Assembly (NCBI GenBank): GCA_021030905.1 | Contig: JAGFMI010000018.1 | Coordinates: 558,001 to 622,000 of the forward strand | Source: Pyrenula massariospora | Taxonomy: Eukaryota; Ascomycota; Eurotiomycetes; Pyrenulales; Pyrenulaceae | DNA length: 64,000 nt | Reading direction: 5' to 3' | Shown: piece after piece, positions 1 through 12,397 of the stretch | Numbering within the stretch: position 1 is the stretch's first letter | Layout of the letters: each line of letters starts with the position of its first letter | The notes under the pieces: model-generated | Database searches by the model: none | Seen by the model: only the letters and a program-made list of their open reading frames with translations | Told to the model about the DNA's origin: nothing | Position numbers and translations under genes: made by a program

Positions 1-2438
1 TCCTAATCTGTCACTGGAAGAGGCTTCTACCAAAGAAATCGACCCTCAAAAGATGCTCAGATGTCTCGAAGCTGGAGCCGTGGATATTCTCCCGAGCCCC
101 GTCGACCAAGTCCGTGTTATGGGACTTACGGTCCACGCTTATCGGGTCTACAAGACTGCCAAAAAGGAGCAGACAAGTTTCTTGGCCCAGTCGAGGCCCA
201 GGAGGCATTCATGGGTTGGTGTTGATGATCCCAAACCATATGGCTATTTGAGAGAGGCAATGTACGTCGATATCAATGTCAAACTTGTAGCATTTTCTAA
301 TTTCAATTAGGGTGAAGAAACTCATGAAAGGAATATGTAATCCTGAGGAGATGATCGACGAATACCAGTATAGGTAAAACACCTAACCCTGGGCTATCGC
401 GTAGCGTACTAAAAAGTTTAGGGAACTTTCCATATTAGACGAGCGCAAAGCAGTGGTGGCAGAAGAAGCTGGCAAATGGAGCTTCTGCGGCCACGATTTC
501 AGCGATGACGAGCTTGTTTATGCAAGTTATTGTATGCTAAATCACGCACTTCAGATGCCAGAGCTTGCTCGGTGGCGCATGACTTCAGGTAAGAATCATC
601 AATAATCCAACGAAAACACTCTATTGGCATGGAGAATTGACCCTTCTGTCATCCCAGATGGTATTCTTGGATTTGTACAGGCAGCCAGGATGGCCTACAA
701 TTCGTTTGTGCTATATCACAATTTCAGACATGCCGTCGACGTTCTGCAATCGCTCTTCTGTTTCCTGGTCCAAATCGGGGTCCTACCGGCTTACACGTCC
801 ACCGGCGAACATAAAACACAGCAAACACCAAGGTCTCCGATCGCTTCCTTGCTAACGCCATTTGACGGACTCACATTACTCATTTCGGCAATCGGGCATG
901 ATGTGGGTCACCCTGGCGTGAACAATATGTTTCTTGTTAAACTAAATGCGCCTCTCGCTCAACTCTACAACGATCAATCTGTCCTCGAAGCGTTCCATTG
1001 CGCTGCATACTCTCAGATCCTTCGAAGACACTGGCCGGCCGCATTTGAAGACAAAGCATTACGCAAACTTCTCATAAGCTCTATTCTCGCCACCGATATG
1101 GGTGTTCACTATGATTACATGCAGCAACTTGGAAATTTGCAGGAAAGAATACACGAAAGTAAGGTTACGGATGGTTGGGCTCCAAAAGATCTAGAAACTT
1201 ACAAGGTCCTCGCCTGTGGACTTCTGATCAAATGCGCCGATATTAGCAATGTGGTATGTAATTGGCATCTGTATTTCGAAATGGTTTCGTGCTAATGTTT
1301 CAAGGCACGGCCGTGGTCAGTCGCAGAAAAGTGGACGTTTCTTCTCCAAGATGAATTTGCTCATCAAGGGGAAATGGAGCGACAGATTGGGATGGAAACT
1401 ACCCTATTTGGTGGCCCACCCGAGATTGGAAATATTCTGAAATTGGCCAATGGCCAGATCGGGTTCATGACTATGTTTGCTCATCCTTTGTTCGACGCTG
1501 TCACTGATATCATGCCTGCCATGGCATTTGCTACGAACGAGATTACTAAAAACAAGACCATCTGGATGACTAAAGCCGAACAGGAGAAAAGGAGAGACTA
1601 TCTACGACGTGAGACTGGCATGGACCAGGGACTAATCTCTCCACGGACACAAAGCCCAGCTGCCCCTCAGAAAAGGTCCAAACTTGGGCAAGAAGCTAAT
1701 TCAGGTGACTATTTTAATCGATCTCCACTGAAAAACGTCATCGATTCTGACTTCGGGAAATCTGGCTCGAGAGACCTCAACTTACACAATAACGATTCTG
1801 ATACCGCGTCTCCTGGGGGCTCCCGCCGATCTTCTACAGTGTCGCCAGCTGGTGTGGACAGTACCATCACCTCTTCTCCTGATATGCCTTCTCGGAGCTC
1901 GTCAGGCGTGAATCATGTCTCGGAGGTATACGGTCAACCATACGTTAGTGTGAAGTCTAGCAGCAGCCAAACACAGCTGCTTAGATCGAAAGATGAGATC
2001 CCAGGATCCAGTTCCAAATTACGCCGACATTCGAGTGAAAACCTTCCGTCCCATCTTCGAGGAGGAGGCGAGGAAACCGACCTTATGGGAAGTCTCGCCG
2101 CTGATGCCTTCCCTCGTCGCCAGGAAGCTGGTCGAAGCTCGGTTCCCTGGGTGAAAAGCGATAAGAACGCTAGGGGCGAACGGAATGGCGCAGATCTCTC
2201 CTCGATGTTTACATCACCTTCGATGTCGGATGAAACTGACAAAGACGCGGTGGCTTCAGACCAACAGTCTGCATCAGCGTGTGTACCTAGCGTTCTCAGT
2301 CTAGGGAGCCAGAGCGACACCAGTAAGAGCAGCATCCGGGTCGATGTGCGGAATGGGACAAAGACGGTACCCCGGCGCCGGAGCAGATACAGGCTTGCAT
2401 TTTGGCGGAAAAGAAATGGCAGTGACAATGATACATGA
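1..2438 (+). CDS. PDE2: High-affinity cAMP phosphodiesterase (class I PDEase), 5' partial
   Basis: Hydrolyses cAMP to 5'-AMP and so dampens PKA signalling. The gene enters from the left edge. Inferred exons are 2-261, 311-373, 422-588, 658-1253 and 1305-2438; they keep one frame for 740 codons including the stop. The PDEase metal-site signatures are visible: YHNFRHAVDV (about 715-745), IGHDVGHPG (about 892-918) and KCADISNV next to the fourth intron, followed by ARPWSVAEKW. The N-terminal part, with AGAVDILPSP (about 71-100), resembles the receiver-like region found upstream of the catalytic domain in filamentous-fungal homologues; that is inference. The tail from about 1650 is Ser-rich, low-complexity and probably disordered, with a basic end. 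The missing 5' part lies outside the window. Confidence 0.93.
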
Positions 2439-3241
2439 CGGGGCTGTATTTTTTTGAAAGCGTTCAGCTGTGTTTTCGAAAAGATGGGCTAGGGATCGAT
2501 ATTCTGCATGGGTTTTTCTACGATGAATCGGGAACAGATCTGGCGCATAAGAGGATGGGGGCCTCACCAAAGAACGTGCATTTAGGACCAGGTGATGCTG
2601 TGTTTGAGCAGGTGATGGCGTTGTAGGGATCCATGTCTTTGATGTTGTGGAAGATTTGATTTGAGCTTGCGGTCATGATGTTGTGGTGCGGTGGGAACAT
2701 GAGAGACGGGTCAGTGGCATCAGCAACGTCGATTCTCACTCCAATTACAAAACCTCTACGGCGCGACGTATTTTGCGTCTGTCAATGAAGCAGGTGATCA
2801 CTCATCAAGAACTATGTCTACAAGCAACGTGAAGTGCCTATGTGCCATAGAGCTTTTGTAACTAGACAGTATTTAGGATTCCAGAAAGTAGGTCGTTGGC
2901 CTCGTACTGCTTTCTTAAAGCTTTCCGATCCTAATCCCAACACAATCGAGGCTGGGTGTCAGAAGCCGTGGCGTATACAATCATTAGCCAGACGGCCGCC
3001 AGTACTAACAATCGGGTGCGTCATGGCTTCTGAAACCCTGTCCCGAATCTTCCTCATGGTCTACCGCGTCCGGTAGTGGCGCACGTCCTGAATACATCGA
3101 GATCTCCTGGTATCTGCATTCGTTCAGCGTGCAAGTCTATAGATCATTCGCCGCCAAAGCCTCGTGCACTTTCAGAAGACCTAAGAAATGCATTCCACCC
3201 CCCATTTAAATTAAGGACACTCGCAACAAGTTTCTCCAGGA
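2439..3241. other. Convergent intergenic stretch
   Basis: This lies between the 3' ends of the phosphodiesterase gene (plus) and the SelW-like gene (minus). It should hold both 3' UTRs and terminators. Short open frames here have no recognisable family and no splice context, so I call no gene. Confidence 0.6.
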
Positions 3242-4195
3242 TCACGTACAATCCTTGCACTCGGTGCTCTCCCCTCGCTCGCCGTCCTGCGCCGGCTCCA
3301 CGCCTTGCTCCTTGGAAAGCTGATCCTTCTCCTCTGCGTCCTTCTTCTTAGCCAAGGCCCGATCCGTGTGTCCCAGGCTCCGTGACGGGTCGATAATGTT
3401 CCGCACCGACGCCTTTAGCTGCTTGACTTCTACCCCCAAAACGAACGCCTTAGCATTGTGCCCACATTTGGTTGTTATATTTTGGGGGAAAGACGGTGGT
3501 GATGAGCATACCGGGAAAGCCGCCTTCGGCCTTGCGGTCCCAGAGGAGAACCCGCTGGGTGGTGAAATCTGCGCTGGAGGTGTGGATGAGGGTGATGGTG
3601 AAGATTCCGCCGACGCCGGGTTGGAGGGCGACTTCGCCGATGGAGGTGGAGAATGTGGAGAGGAGTTCTTGGGCGTACTGGTTGCGTGAGGTAGGTGAGT
3701 ATGGTTTAGAGGCTGGACTTTTGTGATGAGATGGGAGGACAAAGCATAGACGAAGGGGGAAAAAGGGGAGCAAAGGAATCTCAGACAGTTTAACCTAGTT
3801 GCCATATCACAAGCTTTTCATATGCTAAAATATCGGCTGAGGGCCCATCAAGGATGTAAGGCAGGGTAGAGCAAGGCTTGTGCATAGTGCCATTTAAAAC
3901 CCATCTGTTTCGTCTGAAGACTCTATCGCAAGCGTATCCTAGGCTGGACGCCTGGCTTATACAACGATGAGTCGGGAGGTACCGACCTCAAAAGCGAAAT
4001 TACAAGAGCAAGCGGGGAAGTTGAATAGTAAAGAGCTGTTGACCACTGAACCTAGATAACGCAGATACTCACATAGGCGGCTCTGAGAAGCCATTTGCAT
4101 TGGACGCAATACGCCAGTTCAATCCGTGGGAGGGATACGTCGGATTTGCCGGCTCTAGGGGGCTCTGATGGAGTTTCAGTGGCAGGGTCGGTCAT
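3242..4195 (-). CDS. Rdx-family SelT/SelW/SelH-like redox protein (Cys form)
   Basis: A thioredoxin-fold protein of the Rdx family, with a predicted thiol redox role; the substrate is not known. Reading down the minus strand, inferred exons are 4195-4073, 3677-3512 and 3429-3242, giving 158 aa. The first exon carries the family active site as AYCVQCKWLLRAAY, a CxxC with Cys where animal selenoproteins may have selenocysteine. Exon 2 continues YAQELLSTF.. and LLWDRKAEGGFP, and exon 3 continues EVKQLKASVRNIIDP..LGHTD, all in family order. The C-terminal tail is charged and ends in ECKDCT, which adds a second CxxC. The first intron (about 395 nt) is long for this genome. The start was chosen because it is the first in-frame ATG before the CxxC exon. 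Confidence 0.88.
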
Positions 4196-5290
4196 TGGGT
4201 CGGTTGTTAGCTTTGGAGGTTTTGCACTGCAAGGAGATATCGCGGGACTTAGATAGGATTTAATGTCCAGCAGGGAGATTTTCTGTCTTCTTCGGTACAG
4301 TTGTCAAAGTTGAAGGGAACGGATATTTGTCCGAACCAATGTTGTCCGTCCTACACTGCACAGTTCTTCTATCTTGAGCGCTGCTGATGAGGTAGCAATA
4401 GAGCAGTAGGATCTTAAAGCTGCGGAAGGAGATGCACCCACATCGGTAATTTGTTTAGAGAAAGTGACGTCTAAACGAACTTAATGTTTGCTTCATATTA
4501 AACCTACAGCCGGCATCTTTCGGAGGGAAACACTCTTATAAGCGTTGAACGGTCCTTAACTACAGTGGACAGTCTCAGAGGAGGGCTATTGTAACGTAGA
4601 ATCTCGAAGTAACTGCTCTATGGCGTAGTGTCCAAGTCATTTCCCAGTCTCTATAGTCCAAGACCTTCACAGACGTATTTGCAGATCTCGGGTGTTTAAA
4701 AAGCGACCGCTGACAGCAGGAGAGGGCTCATGTGGCCTGTGACAAGAGCACCCGGTGTGAATTTTTTGACGCTTAAATCGAGGATTTACTATAATCAGGA
4801 AACTTAATGCGTATCGACGACGGACCTAAAAAGCGATTTCTGGGAGGTCAGTCGAAAGCTTTGGTATGCTGTGGTAGTCCTTCTGTGCTATGGCAAGTTG
4901 AACACCCCTCTTTGGAAGCTAACTCGATGGCCAATTCCGATAATGCATGTTATGGCAGGTAAGGGAAGGTCACGACGGTCGTTCGTTGATAAGGGGAATG
5001 TGTTACTTCTACGTTTATTAGGGTGACAGGATTGGTAAGAATTTATTACAAGCTCCAAGCCTATGGTTGCTTTTTAATACCGCGCCTACCCAGAATGCCG
5101 CTCTCCTCCCTGCAAGTATTGCGTAAAAAATGAATTCATGCCGAAAACATCTCAACTAGAGAAATAACATCGGTCCTCCGTGGAAAAGGATTCTGTGAGA
5201 TGGAATGGCTCGGTTGGTTGAAGGGGTAAAAGTGGCAGTCGTCCTCCGTCCGCAAACGCCGTGCTGATATTACAATCGCGCATCTCCCAA
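4196..5290. other. Intergenic stretch upstream of the SelW-like gene
   Basis: About 1.1 kb between the SelW-like start and the 3' end of the Ggamma gene, both on the minus strand. It should contain the SelW-like promoter. I find no coding exon, tRNA or repeat that I can support. Confidence 0.55.
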
Positions 5291-5709
5291 TCACATTACC
5301 GTGCAACAGCCGCGAGACTGTTGAGGAGCGTAGGGATCTTCCTTCTTTTCAACCTGTAAAGCGACGCGATTAGTTGGGAGAAGGTGTAAGGTTTAGAGCG
5401 GACGTACTTGACCCCAGACTGAGGGTACCATGTAATCACGAGTGCCGTTGCAGTAGTTGATAAGCCTAGAAAGAGCGAAGACGAGTTAGCAGATTGCGAT
5501 TCAGCTTGTGATGGATGCGACACAGTGCGCACGGCTTGCGGTGTATGTACGTACGACAGCGAGGCTTCGGACACTCTAACACGGGGACGGTCGAGATCTT
5601 CCTTCAGTCGGATATTCAACTCATTAAGACGTCGGAGTTTGAGATCAGCCATCGACTGCTTCTTGTTTCTCCCATCGCCGCCGGGCCGTAGGTCGTACGC
5701 CCCAGCCAT
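5291..5709 (-). CDS. GNG1: Heterotrimeric G-protein gamma subunit
   Basis: Pairs with Gbeta to form the membrane-anchored Gbetagamma dimer used in nutrient, pheromone and developmental signalling. Inferred minus-strand exons are 5709-5555, 5465-5408 and 5353-5291, giving 91 aa, the usual fungal size. Exon 1 has the family core with [12 protein letters not shown], then [10 protein letters not shown] and SEASLS. Exon 2 reads [19 protein letters not shown], and exon 3 [12 protein letters not shown] ending in the CAAX box CCTVM. That predicts farnesylation plus palmitoylation at the adjacent Cys. An in-frame ATG at 5784 would add 25 residues, but the ATG at 5709 gives the typical length. The promoter is shared divergently with eIF3a. 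Confidence 0.93.
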
Positions 5710-6140
5710 CTCGTGTGGAGTAAAATTGACGGGAGAGTTGGAAGTGGGTTGGTAATACCGCCGAGCCAAACGGTCAGTCTTCAAACGTCGCGGGCTTCGG
5801 CGCGTCTGTCTCTATGGATCGGATGCCAATAAGTCGAAGTCGCTGGTTGAGATTAGATAGACCTTCGTCGTTAGTGGAAGCTTTGGCAGCAATCAGTCGG
5901 GAATTAGAGGGTGGGACGCATAGGGGCTCTGCATTGCGACAAGCTTTGCCCTAATCCGTTTCCGACAAGCGCGCCCTCGCCCGCCGTTAATCCACACTCG
6001 GAATAGCGGCACACACAAGTTCTTCGCTCACTAGAATCCCACCACAATCCGGCAACGACATCAATCTCAGACCCCAGCATCGCCTCTTCTTCGTCCTTGT
6101 CGACGGACGGAAGATCAGAAGAACAGCGATCGACGCCATC
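5710..6140. promoter_or_regulatory. Divergent promoter, Ggamma / eIF3a
   Basis: 431 bp separate the two start codons, so both core promoters and 5' UTRs must be packed here. I see no strong, named binding site. Confidence 0.6.
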
Positions 6141-9100
6141 ATGGCTCCCATCACCCATACCAAGCCCGAGAATGTTCTCAAGAGGGCTCAGGAGCTACAG
6201 GCTGTGAACCAGTCACCCGCAGCTCTCACTGTCTTACACGAGCACATCACCTCTAAACGATCTCGGAATAGTCCTATCAGCTCACTTGAGCCATGTATGC
6301 TCCTTTTTGTCGAGCTCTGCGTGGACTTGAAGAAAGGCAAGCCAGCGAAGGATGGCCTCTACCAGTACAAGAATATTGCACAGAATACTAACGTTGGCAC
6401 CATCGAGACCGTGCTGAAGAAATTCATCGACCTAGCAGAGCAAAAGGTAACCGATGCTCAAGCAAAGGCCGAAGAAGTCCAGACTTCACTTGACGCCACT
6501 ACACCTACGGCAAATGTGGAAGACCTCGAAGCCATCGAGACACCTGAGACGATACTTCTAGCCACGGTCTCTGGTGAACAGTCAAAAGATAGAACTGACC
6601 GAGCAATTGTTACGCCTTGGCTGAAATTCCTTTGGGAAACCTACCGCACTGTGCTGGAGATACTGAAGAACAATGCTCGGCTTGAAGTTTTGTACCAGAG
6701 CACCGCACTCCAAGCCTTTCAATTCTGCCTGAAGTACACACGGAAAACGGAATTTCGAAGACTTTGCGAGCTTCTCCGGAATCATGTGCAAAATGCCGCC
6801 AAGTACTCAGCTCAAATGCACGCCATCAACCTAAATGACCCTGATACCCTTCAGCGCCACCTTGATACCCGGTTCCACCAACTAAATGTCGCTGTTGAGC
6901 TCGAGCTATGGCAAGAAGCTTTCCGAAGCGTTGAGGACATACACATGCTCCTGAATCTAAGCAAGCGGCCTGCGAAGAATGTGGTCATGGCAAATTACTA
7001 CGAGAAACTCACGAAAATCTTCTTGGTCAGCGAGAATTTTTTGTTCCACGCTGCATCATGGAATCGATACTATAACCTTCTGCGTTCCTCTATGAACGCT
7101 GTTGCTTCCGGGCAAAGCCCAAAGAAGGACAATCCAGCGGTCTCAGAAGGTGATATGAAGAAAGCAGCTTCCTTCGTTCTCCTTTCCGCCCTTTCAATCC
7201 CAGTCATCAGCACTTCGCGGTCTCGTGGCGCTCTGATCGATGTTGACGAAGTACGAAAAAACAAAAACACTCGCCTCACAAATCTCCTAAGCATGCAACA
7301 AGCCCCAACCAGAGCAGGCCTCTTCAAGGATGCTTTGACCAAGGGCCTGTTGAAGCGAGCTCGACCAGAGATCGTTTCGCTCTACAATATTCTTGAAGTA
7401 GACTTTCACCCTCTGTCAATCTGCAAAAAGATCTCCCCAATCCTCAGCCAGATTGGAGCTGATCCAGAGATGGAGATGTATGTTGTTCCTCTGCAGCAGG
7501 TCATACTTACCCGTCTTTTTCAGCAATTGTCTCAGGTATACGAATCCGTGGAACTAAAGTTTGTGTATGGACTCGCTCAATTCCCCGAGCCTTTCCAGGT
7601 CAGCTCTTCTATGATTGAAAAATTTATCATGAATGGTTGCAAGAAGGGCGACCTTGCTATCCGCCTTGATCATGTATCGGGCATTTTAACTTTTGATTCT
7701 GATGTATTTTCATCGGCTAAGGCACTTCATCCTGGGAGTGCCGCCGGCTCAGCTGAGAGCGAAGTTGGCTCTATCCAACGGCTACAAAATACTCCTGCAG
7801 AAATTGCCCGGACTCAGCTCGTTCGCTTGGCTAAGACATTACATGTGACATGCATGTACGTCGATCCAGAATTCCAACAGGCTCGCCTTGCTGCTAAGCA
7901 AGCTGCTTTCGCTCGCGCAGCGCAAGGAGCACAACGCGAGCACGAGGAGACTCTAGCGCGCCGTGCTGTTATTGATAAGAGAAAGGAGGCAGCGTCCGAA
8001 GCGTTCCAGAAGAAGCAGAAGGAGGAAGAACTTCAGAGAGCAATTCGCGCCCAGCAGGCCACGGAAGCCGAAAGAGTTCGACTGGCAGAAGAGCAGAAGA
8101 AGCGGGAAATGAAACGTATCTTGGAAGAACAAAAGCGTATTCGGCGACAGGAGAACGAGAAAGCTATCCGAGAACTGGAGAAGGGCGGCGTCGATGTCAA
8201 GAACATACAAGCAGAAGATCTTGATATGGAAACGATCCGCAGCATCAAAATTGAGAAACTGGCCAAAGATAGAGCAGAGCTGGATGATCGCATCAGAGCC
8301 ACTGCTAAAAGAATCGACCATCTTGAGCGCGCGTTTCGTAGAGAGGAGGTCAAACATCTCCCAGATGACTACGAGAGGCAGAGAGCCCATGATGAAGAGC
8401 TGCACAACAGTGCTAGAGACGAATCCCTCAAGGAGTCTCACCGGAAATATAAAGAAGGAGTTGCTCTGAAGAATCGTTTGGGAAGGCTTGTCTCGCAGTA
8501 TGACAAGTTCAAATCAGACATCACTTCTCGACGCCATGAAGAGTTTGAGCGCAGGAGAAAGCAGGCAGAGCGTGAGTTCGAAACCAAGAAACGCGAGCGT
8601 ATCAGGCAAGTACGCGAGGCTAGACGTAAAGAACGGATGGAGCGCGAGGCGGAAGAAAGACGTAGACAGGAGGAAGAAGAAAGGGCCGCGAGGGAGGCAG
8701 AGGAGAAAGCAGCAAAGGAAGAAGAGCAAAGGAGGAAGTTGGCTCAGCGGAAGCTTGATGCCGAGGCAGAGCGGGCGAAGTTAGACGAGATTGCAAAGAA
8801 GCAAGCGCAGAGGGAGGCTGAAGCGGAGGAGAGACGAAAAGCCAAAAAGCTACAGCCTCAGGCTCCGCTTATGGAGCGCACCGATTCTTCGGAGAGAACT
8901 GCCCCGCGGATACAGCTGCAAGGCAGAACTGGCGGAGGTGGCTGGCGAGACCGAGAGAAGGCAAAAGAGGCTGGCAGGGAAGGCGGAATAGAGGTCCCTG
9001 AACGGCCAGCTCCTCAAGAACCCGAACCGCTTAAACGTTCTGGATATGTTCCCCCACATCTTCGCAATGGGCCACAACGTGATGGATCTCCTTCTGGCCG

Positions 9101-9227
9101 GTACGTTCCGACTCATTTGCGAGATGGCGGCCGACAATCCTCTGGAGAAGGCGTGCCACCATCATCTCAGTCTACTACGAACGAGAGCCAATCGGGGAAG
9201 TATGTACCACCAAGCAGACGTCGTTGA
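6141..9227 (+). CDS. TIF32: Eukaryotic translation initiation factor 3 subunit A
   Basis: The largest scaffold subunit of eIF3. It binds the 40S subunit and organises the PCI-subunit core during cap-dependent initiation, in the cytoplasm. It is one uninterrupted 1028-aa frame, close to the usual fungal length. The start [19 protein letters not shown] matches the conserved N-terminus. An alpha-helical, PCI-containing region covers roughly residues 1-520. From about 570 to 930 it is a highly charged Glu/Arg/Lys-rich coiled coil with repeated EERRR/EEE blocks, typical of eIF3a. The C-terminal 100 residues are Gly/Pro/Ser-rich and contain two similar short motifs, [10 protein letters not shown] and [10 protein letters not shown], with a related [10 protein letters not shown] at the very end. 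The lack of introns over 3 kb fits a highly expressed housekeeping gene. Confidence 0.97.
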   Translation: MAPITHTKPENVLKRAQELQAVNQSPAALTVLHEHITSKRSRNSPISSLEPCMLLFVELCVDLKKGKPAKDGLYQYKNIAQNTNVGTIETVLKKFIDLAEQKVTDAQAKAEEVQTSLDATTPTANVEDLEAIETPETILLATVSGEQSKDRTDRAIVTPWLKFLWETYRTVLEILKNNARLEVLYQSTALQAFQFCLKYTRKTEFRRLCELLRNHVQNAAKYSAQMHAINLNDPDTLQRHLDTRFHQLNVAVELELWQEAFRSVEDIHMLLNLSKRPAKNVVMANYYEKLTKIFLVSENFLFHAASWNRYYNLLRSSMNAVASGQSPKKDNPAVSEGDMKKAASFVLLSALSIPVISTSRSRGALIDVDEVRKNKNTRLTNLLSMQQAPTRAGLFKDALTKGLLKRARPEIVSLYNILEVDFHPLSICKKISPILSQIGADPEMEMYVVPLQQVILTRLFQQLSQVYESVELKFVYGLAQFPEPFQVSSSMIEKFIMNGCKKGDLAIRLDHVSGILTFDSDVFSSAKALHPGSAAGSAESEVGSIQRLQNTPAEIARTQLVRLAKTLHVTCMYVDPEFQQARLAAKQAAFARAAQGAQREHEETLARRAVIDKRKEAASEAFQKKQKEEELQRAIRAQQATEAERVRLAEEQKKREMKRILEEQKRIRRQENEKAIRELEKGGVDVKNIQAEDLDMETIRSIKIEKLAKDRAELDDRIRATAKRIDHLERAFRREEVKHLPDDYERQRAHDEELHNSARDESLKESHRKYKEGVALKNRLGRLVSQYDKFKSDITSRRHEEFERRRKQAEREFETKKRERIRQVREARRKERMEREAEERRRQEEEERAAREAEEKAAKEEEQRRKLAQRKLDAEAERAKLDEIAKKQAQREAEAEERRKAKKLQPQAPLMERTDSSERTAPRIQLQGRTGGGGWRDREKAKEAGREGGIEVPERPAPQEPEPLKRSGYVPPHLRNGPQRDGSPSGRYVPTHLRDGGRQSSGEGVPPSSQSTTNESQSGKYVPPSRRR

Positions 9228-9718
9228 GTCTAATTCGGTCTTTTGGTGGGCTGATTGAAGGACGGCAATGGAGGCGTTTGTGGCAATCTCGGTACCTTAC
9301 CTGCATATGCATTACATTGTGAAATGATTTCATCACGTTCCCTCCTGCCAATAAGTATGAAATTGTACAAACGCTTGCTTTAGCTGCGGTCAACGGATTC
9401 TGGCTTCCGGAGTCGTGACTCTTTATCGAAAACGCAGGTCAAGAATACGAAAAGTACATCTATAATGGACTTTTTATAATTGTAGTGGTGCTATCTTCGC
9501 CCCTTCTAGTTTTTCTTCCCTTGCTAGGCTCGAGAAGCGACCACTTGGTGATAAGCATTCCCAAGACAGTTGACATAATCGGACTCTTTCAGACCCTTCT
9601 GAATTTATACATGTTGCTGCCGGCTCCTGTCTACATATTTGTTGGAATGGTTACAATGGTGGTGCTTCTAAGATAGATGCTCTTAGTCTACGGCCTAAAA
9701 CCATTGCGTGGCATTTGA
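9228..9718. other. Convergent intergenic stretch
   Basis: 3' ends of eIF3a (plus) and NAT3 (minus) face each other. The sequence is AT-rich around 9460-9485, consistent with 3'-end signals. I see no gene. Confidence 0.55.
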
Positions 9719-10342
9719 TCATGAGACATCTTCAGGATTTACACTAAAATCTTCTCCGTGTTCTCTAACATACTTTCTCTCCTTGTCCTTGTCCAGAGGT
9801 TTGCGCATGTCAAAAGCATCCTCTCCGTGGTCGCTCTTCCCCGTGGGATCGTCCTGATAGTAGTGGACCACCCTTCTGAACACGCTGTAACCCATTTTCT
9901 TGTACATATCAATTGCGAGCTTATTACTCGCTCTGACATAAAGATCGACAAAAAAGGCTTCCTTCTGGTTGCATGCGCGCTCTAAAGCCTGACATAAGAT
10001 CCGCGCATACCCCATGCGCCGGTACTGCGGCGCGACTGTTAGGACGGTGATATGGCCATGCCATGGGGTGTAGTGTGGCGATCCTTTCATCGAGGCGGGC
10101 TGTGTCTCTAGTTTGCCCATTACTGTGATGGACTAGGTTAATAGATGATAGGGTTGATCGAGAATTAAGGAGTAGCTACTATATCCCACGATTCTGCCAT
10201 CCTGCTCAATGGCGAGGAAGAGAGAGGGCCACTGCATGAGGTATTGGAGATAAAATCCGAGATCGTAGTTTTCTGTCAAATGGTCAAGGTTGCAAAGATT
10301 GAGGCGATGGAGATCGGTGGGTCGCATTCGCCGGATTCTCAT
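9719..10342 (-). CDS. NAT3: NatB N-alpha-acetyltransferase catalytic subunit
   Basis: GNAT-fold catalytic subunit (Naa20) of NatB, which co-translationally acetylates N-termini beginning Met-Asp/Glu/Asn/Gln at the ribosome. Inferred minus-strand exons are 10342-10180 and 10122-9719, giving 188 aa. Exon 1 reads MRIRRMRPTDL, then LDHLTENYDLGFYLQYL and WPSLFLAIE. The join restores VGYIMGKLE, a conserved junction, with the ATA codon split by the intron. The acetyl-CoA loop is seen as QYRRMGYARIL (RxxGxA type), followed by VDLYVRASNKLAIDMYKKMGY. The C-terminal tail is charged. An upstream in-frame ATG at 10417 would add 25 residues; the start at 10342 matches the family. Confidence 0.93.
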
Positions 10343-10783
10343 AGCTGTTGATAGCTCATTGCGAAGCATGGTTGATATGAGTATAAAGGTTTGTTCCCGT
10401 TCAGGAAAAAAGCGCAAGACAAGCAGATTAATTCATATTACAAAACATTATACAATCTTTCAACGTGCATTTAAATTCCAGATTCCGGACTTCGAAGTAG
10501 GGTACTCCACTTGAATTCTGGAAACGAGGTCAACGTGTGATGTGATATGGCAGCCTTGCCAAGACTTCAGACCCTCTTTAGGAGTAGCTCCATCCAGCCT
10601 TGTGCGGGAAACTTTCTCTTTCCAGGTGACATTTTCTTTACTCCTTGACCTCTCGACTTCGAAAGGTCTGATAGACATCTTAAAATTTTTTTAAGGCAAC
10701 TTGTGCTATCGAGCCTTAAGTTCGCCAGTGTCGAGAGATTGGGCGGCCTTTCCAAGCTTTTTGGGTTCTAATACCCCCAAAGA
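10343..10783. promoter_or_regulatory. Divergent promoter, NAT3 / RPB6
   Basis: 441 bp between the two start codons hold both promoters and 5' UTRs. I see no clear named motif. Confidence 0.55.
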
Positions 10784-11424
10784 ATGTCAGACTACGGCGG
10801 AGGTGACGATGAAGGAGGGTTAGTTCTCTCACGTCCGGCGGAGACCTGCTTCAGTACACTTACATTAGCTATAGCTTTGGTGGCGACTTCGGCGAACCTC
10901 CTATAGAAGACGACTTCGAGGAGCCAGACTTCGACGAATACGACGGGCCCCCAGACCCAGACGTTGACGATGTGGAGCAAGATGCACTTGACCAAAATTA
11001 TCAGGATGGTGCGCGAACAATTGTGACCGGCGATCCTAGCGCTGCAGCGCCCAAAAAGACGACAACAAACAGCGACAAGAAGATACCGGACGATAAGCGA
11101 ACGACTACACCCTATATGACTAAGTACGAGCGCGCAAGAGTCCTCGGAACTAGGGCTCTGCAAATTAGGTAAGAAAGAGACTGCGGATCTATTTCGCTAT
11201 AGCTTAATCTATTTCAAGCATGAATGCACCAGTTCTGGTCGACTTGGAAGGCGAAACCGACCCGTTGCAAATCGCAATAAAAGAGCTTAACCAAAAGAAA
11301 ATTCCTTTGATTGTACGGCGGTATCTTCCCGATGGATGGTACGTTCAATCCTGGAAAGAGTTGTTCGCCGGAGACTAATCAAATCCGTAGGTATGAGGAT
11401 TGGACCTGTGAAGAATTACTTTGA
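10784..11424 (+). CDS. RPB6: RNA polymerase I/II/III shared subunit RPABC2 (Rpb6)
   Basis: Common small subunit of all three nuclear RNA polymerases; it stabilises the clamp. Inferred exons are 10784-10818, 10869-11168, 11219-11338 and 11391-11424, giving 162 aa. The N-terminus is acidic ([13 protein letters not shown]), as expected. The conserved core follows as [20 protein letters not shown], then [22 protein letters not shown] and [19 protein letters not shown]. The last tiny exon gives [11 protein letters not shown] and stop. All three intron junctions restore conserved codons. This is an almost textbook Rpb6. Confidence 0.97.
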
Positions 11425-12397
11425 CGTGTGAGGTAATCTTCATGCTGGTATTAGCCTCGGCGTTTTGGCGTGTAGTTTTAGAGACGTACTCTGCCATGCT
11501 CTATTCACATGGTATCGGGATGTATTCAACGGAATCACGGACATTTTTTATACTAGGAATTCCTAAATCCTAAGGCCAGTGTCTACATTTCGATCTAGTG
11601 GCTTAAATGAGTTCGTTGTTTTAACCAGGCATCTCGCGGGCTTGAGGGAAGTCAATAAGCATGACAGCTTGAGGGTGCCATCCTCGTTGCATTTACCCGG
11701 TTCATGAAGCAACACGAGACGAGATGAGACCTTTTTGCCTATCCTCCTATAGGGTTTGGAGTAGCGAAGAGCTGAAAGATGCTGGCAGTATCATAGATAT
11801 TTCTGTTCGCAAGGTGTCGTTAGCTATCAAGTCAAAAGGACGCCACGATCCATCTATCACTGCCAATGAAACAGGCTTTGCTAAATAGCCGTGGAGGGCA
11901 AATTGCTTTAAGTCTAAGTACCTTGGGCAGACTCATTCTTGTGTACTGGATGTGCCCTTGTGAATATGTCGCTTGTAGCGCCAAGCTTTGCCGCAGGTGC
12001 TTCTCCGCTGACGTTTGCTCCATCGCGTCTAATTCTGTCAAACAAACGCATCAAACAGATCAAACAAATGACCATCATCCCCAATCGAAGATCACCACAA
12101 TTTGGCGCCTCCCGATCACCTTCGATTCTCGTATGATTGCTCTTTTTTGAGAGGGTCACCAACCCCAACGGGACTTGCTCCCACAGCGCCCTGCTTCGGC
12201 AGGGCGAAATACTCTTCAAATTCCCTTCATAGAGAACCTTGTCGCCTACAAAGCTCACCTGGTGTAGGGTGGTCCAAGTGTGTCGCAAAATTGGCCGCTG
12301 CTTACTCCAGGAAGATTTCTGGCCGTGTCAAAGAGACTAGCAACTACAAGTGCTCTGGCAGAATTTATTGTGATTCTGTCACTGGACTCATTCCGAC
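11425..12397. other. Intergenic stretch
   Basis: About 970 bp between RPB6 and the next plus-strand gene. Near 12037-12065 the motif TCAAACA occurs three times with short spacing. The remaining open frames are short, overlap on both strands and look like noise. Confidence 0.5.

Noticed and set aside
11832-12288. Overlapping 69-124-codon frames on both strands
   Set aside because: Mutually overlapping, without family signatures; treated as intergenic noise.
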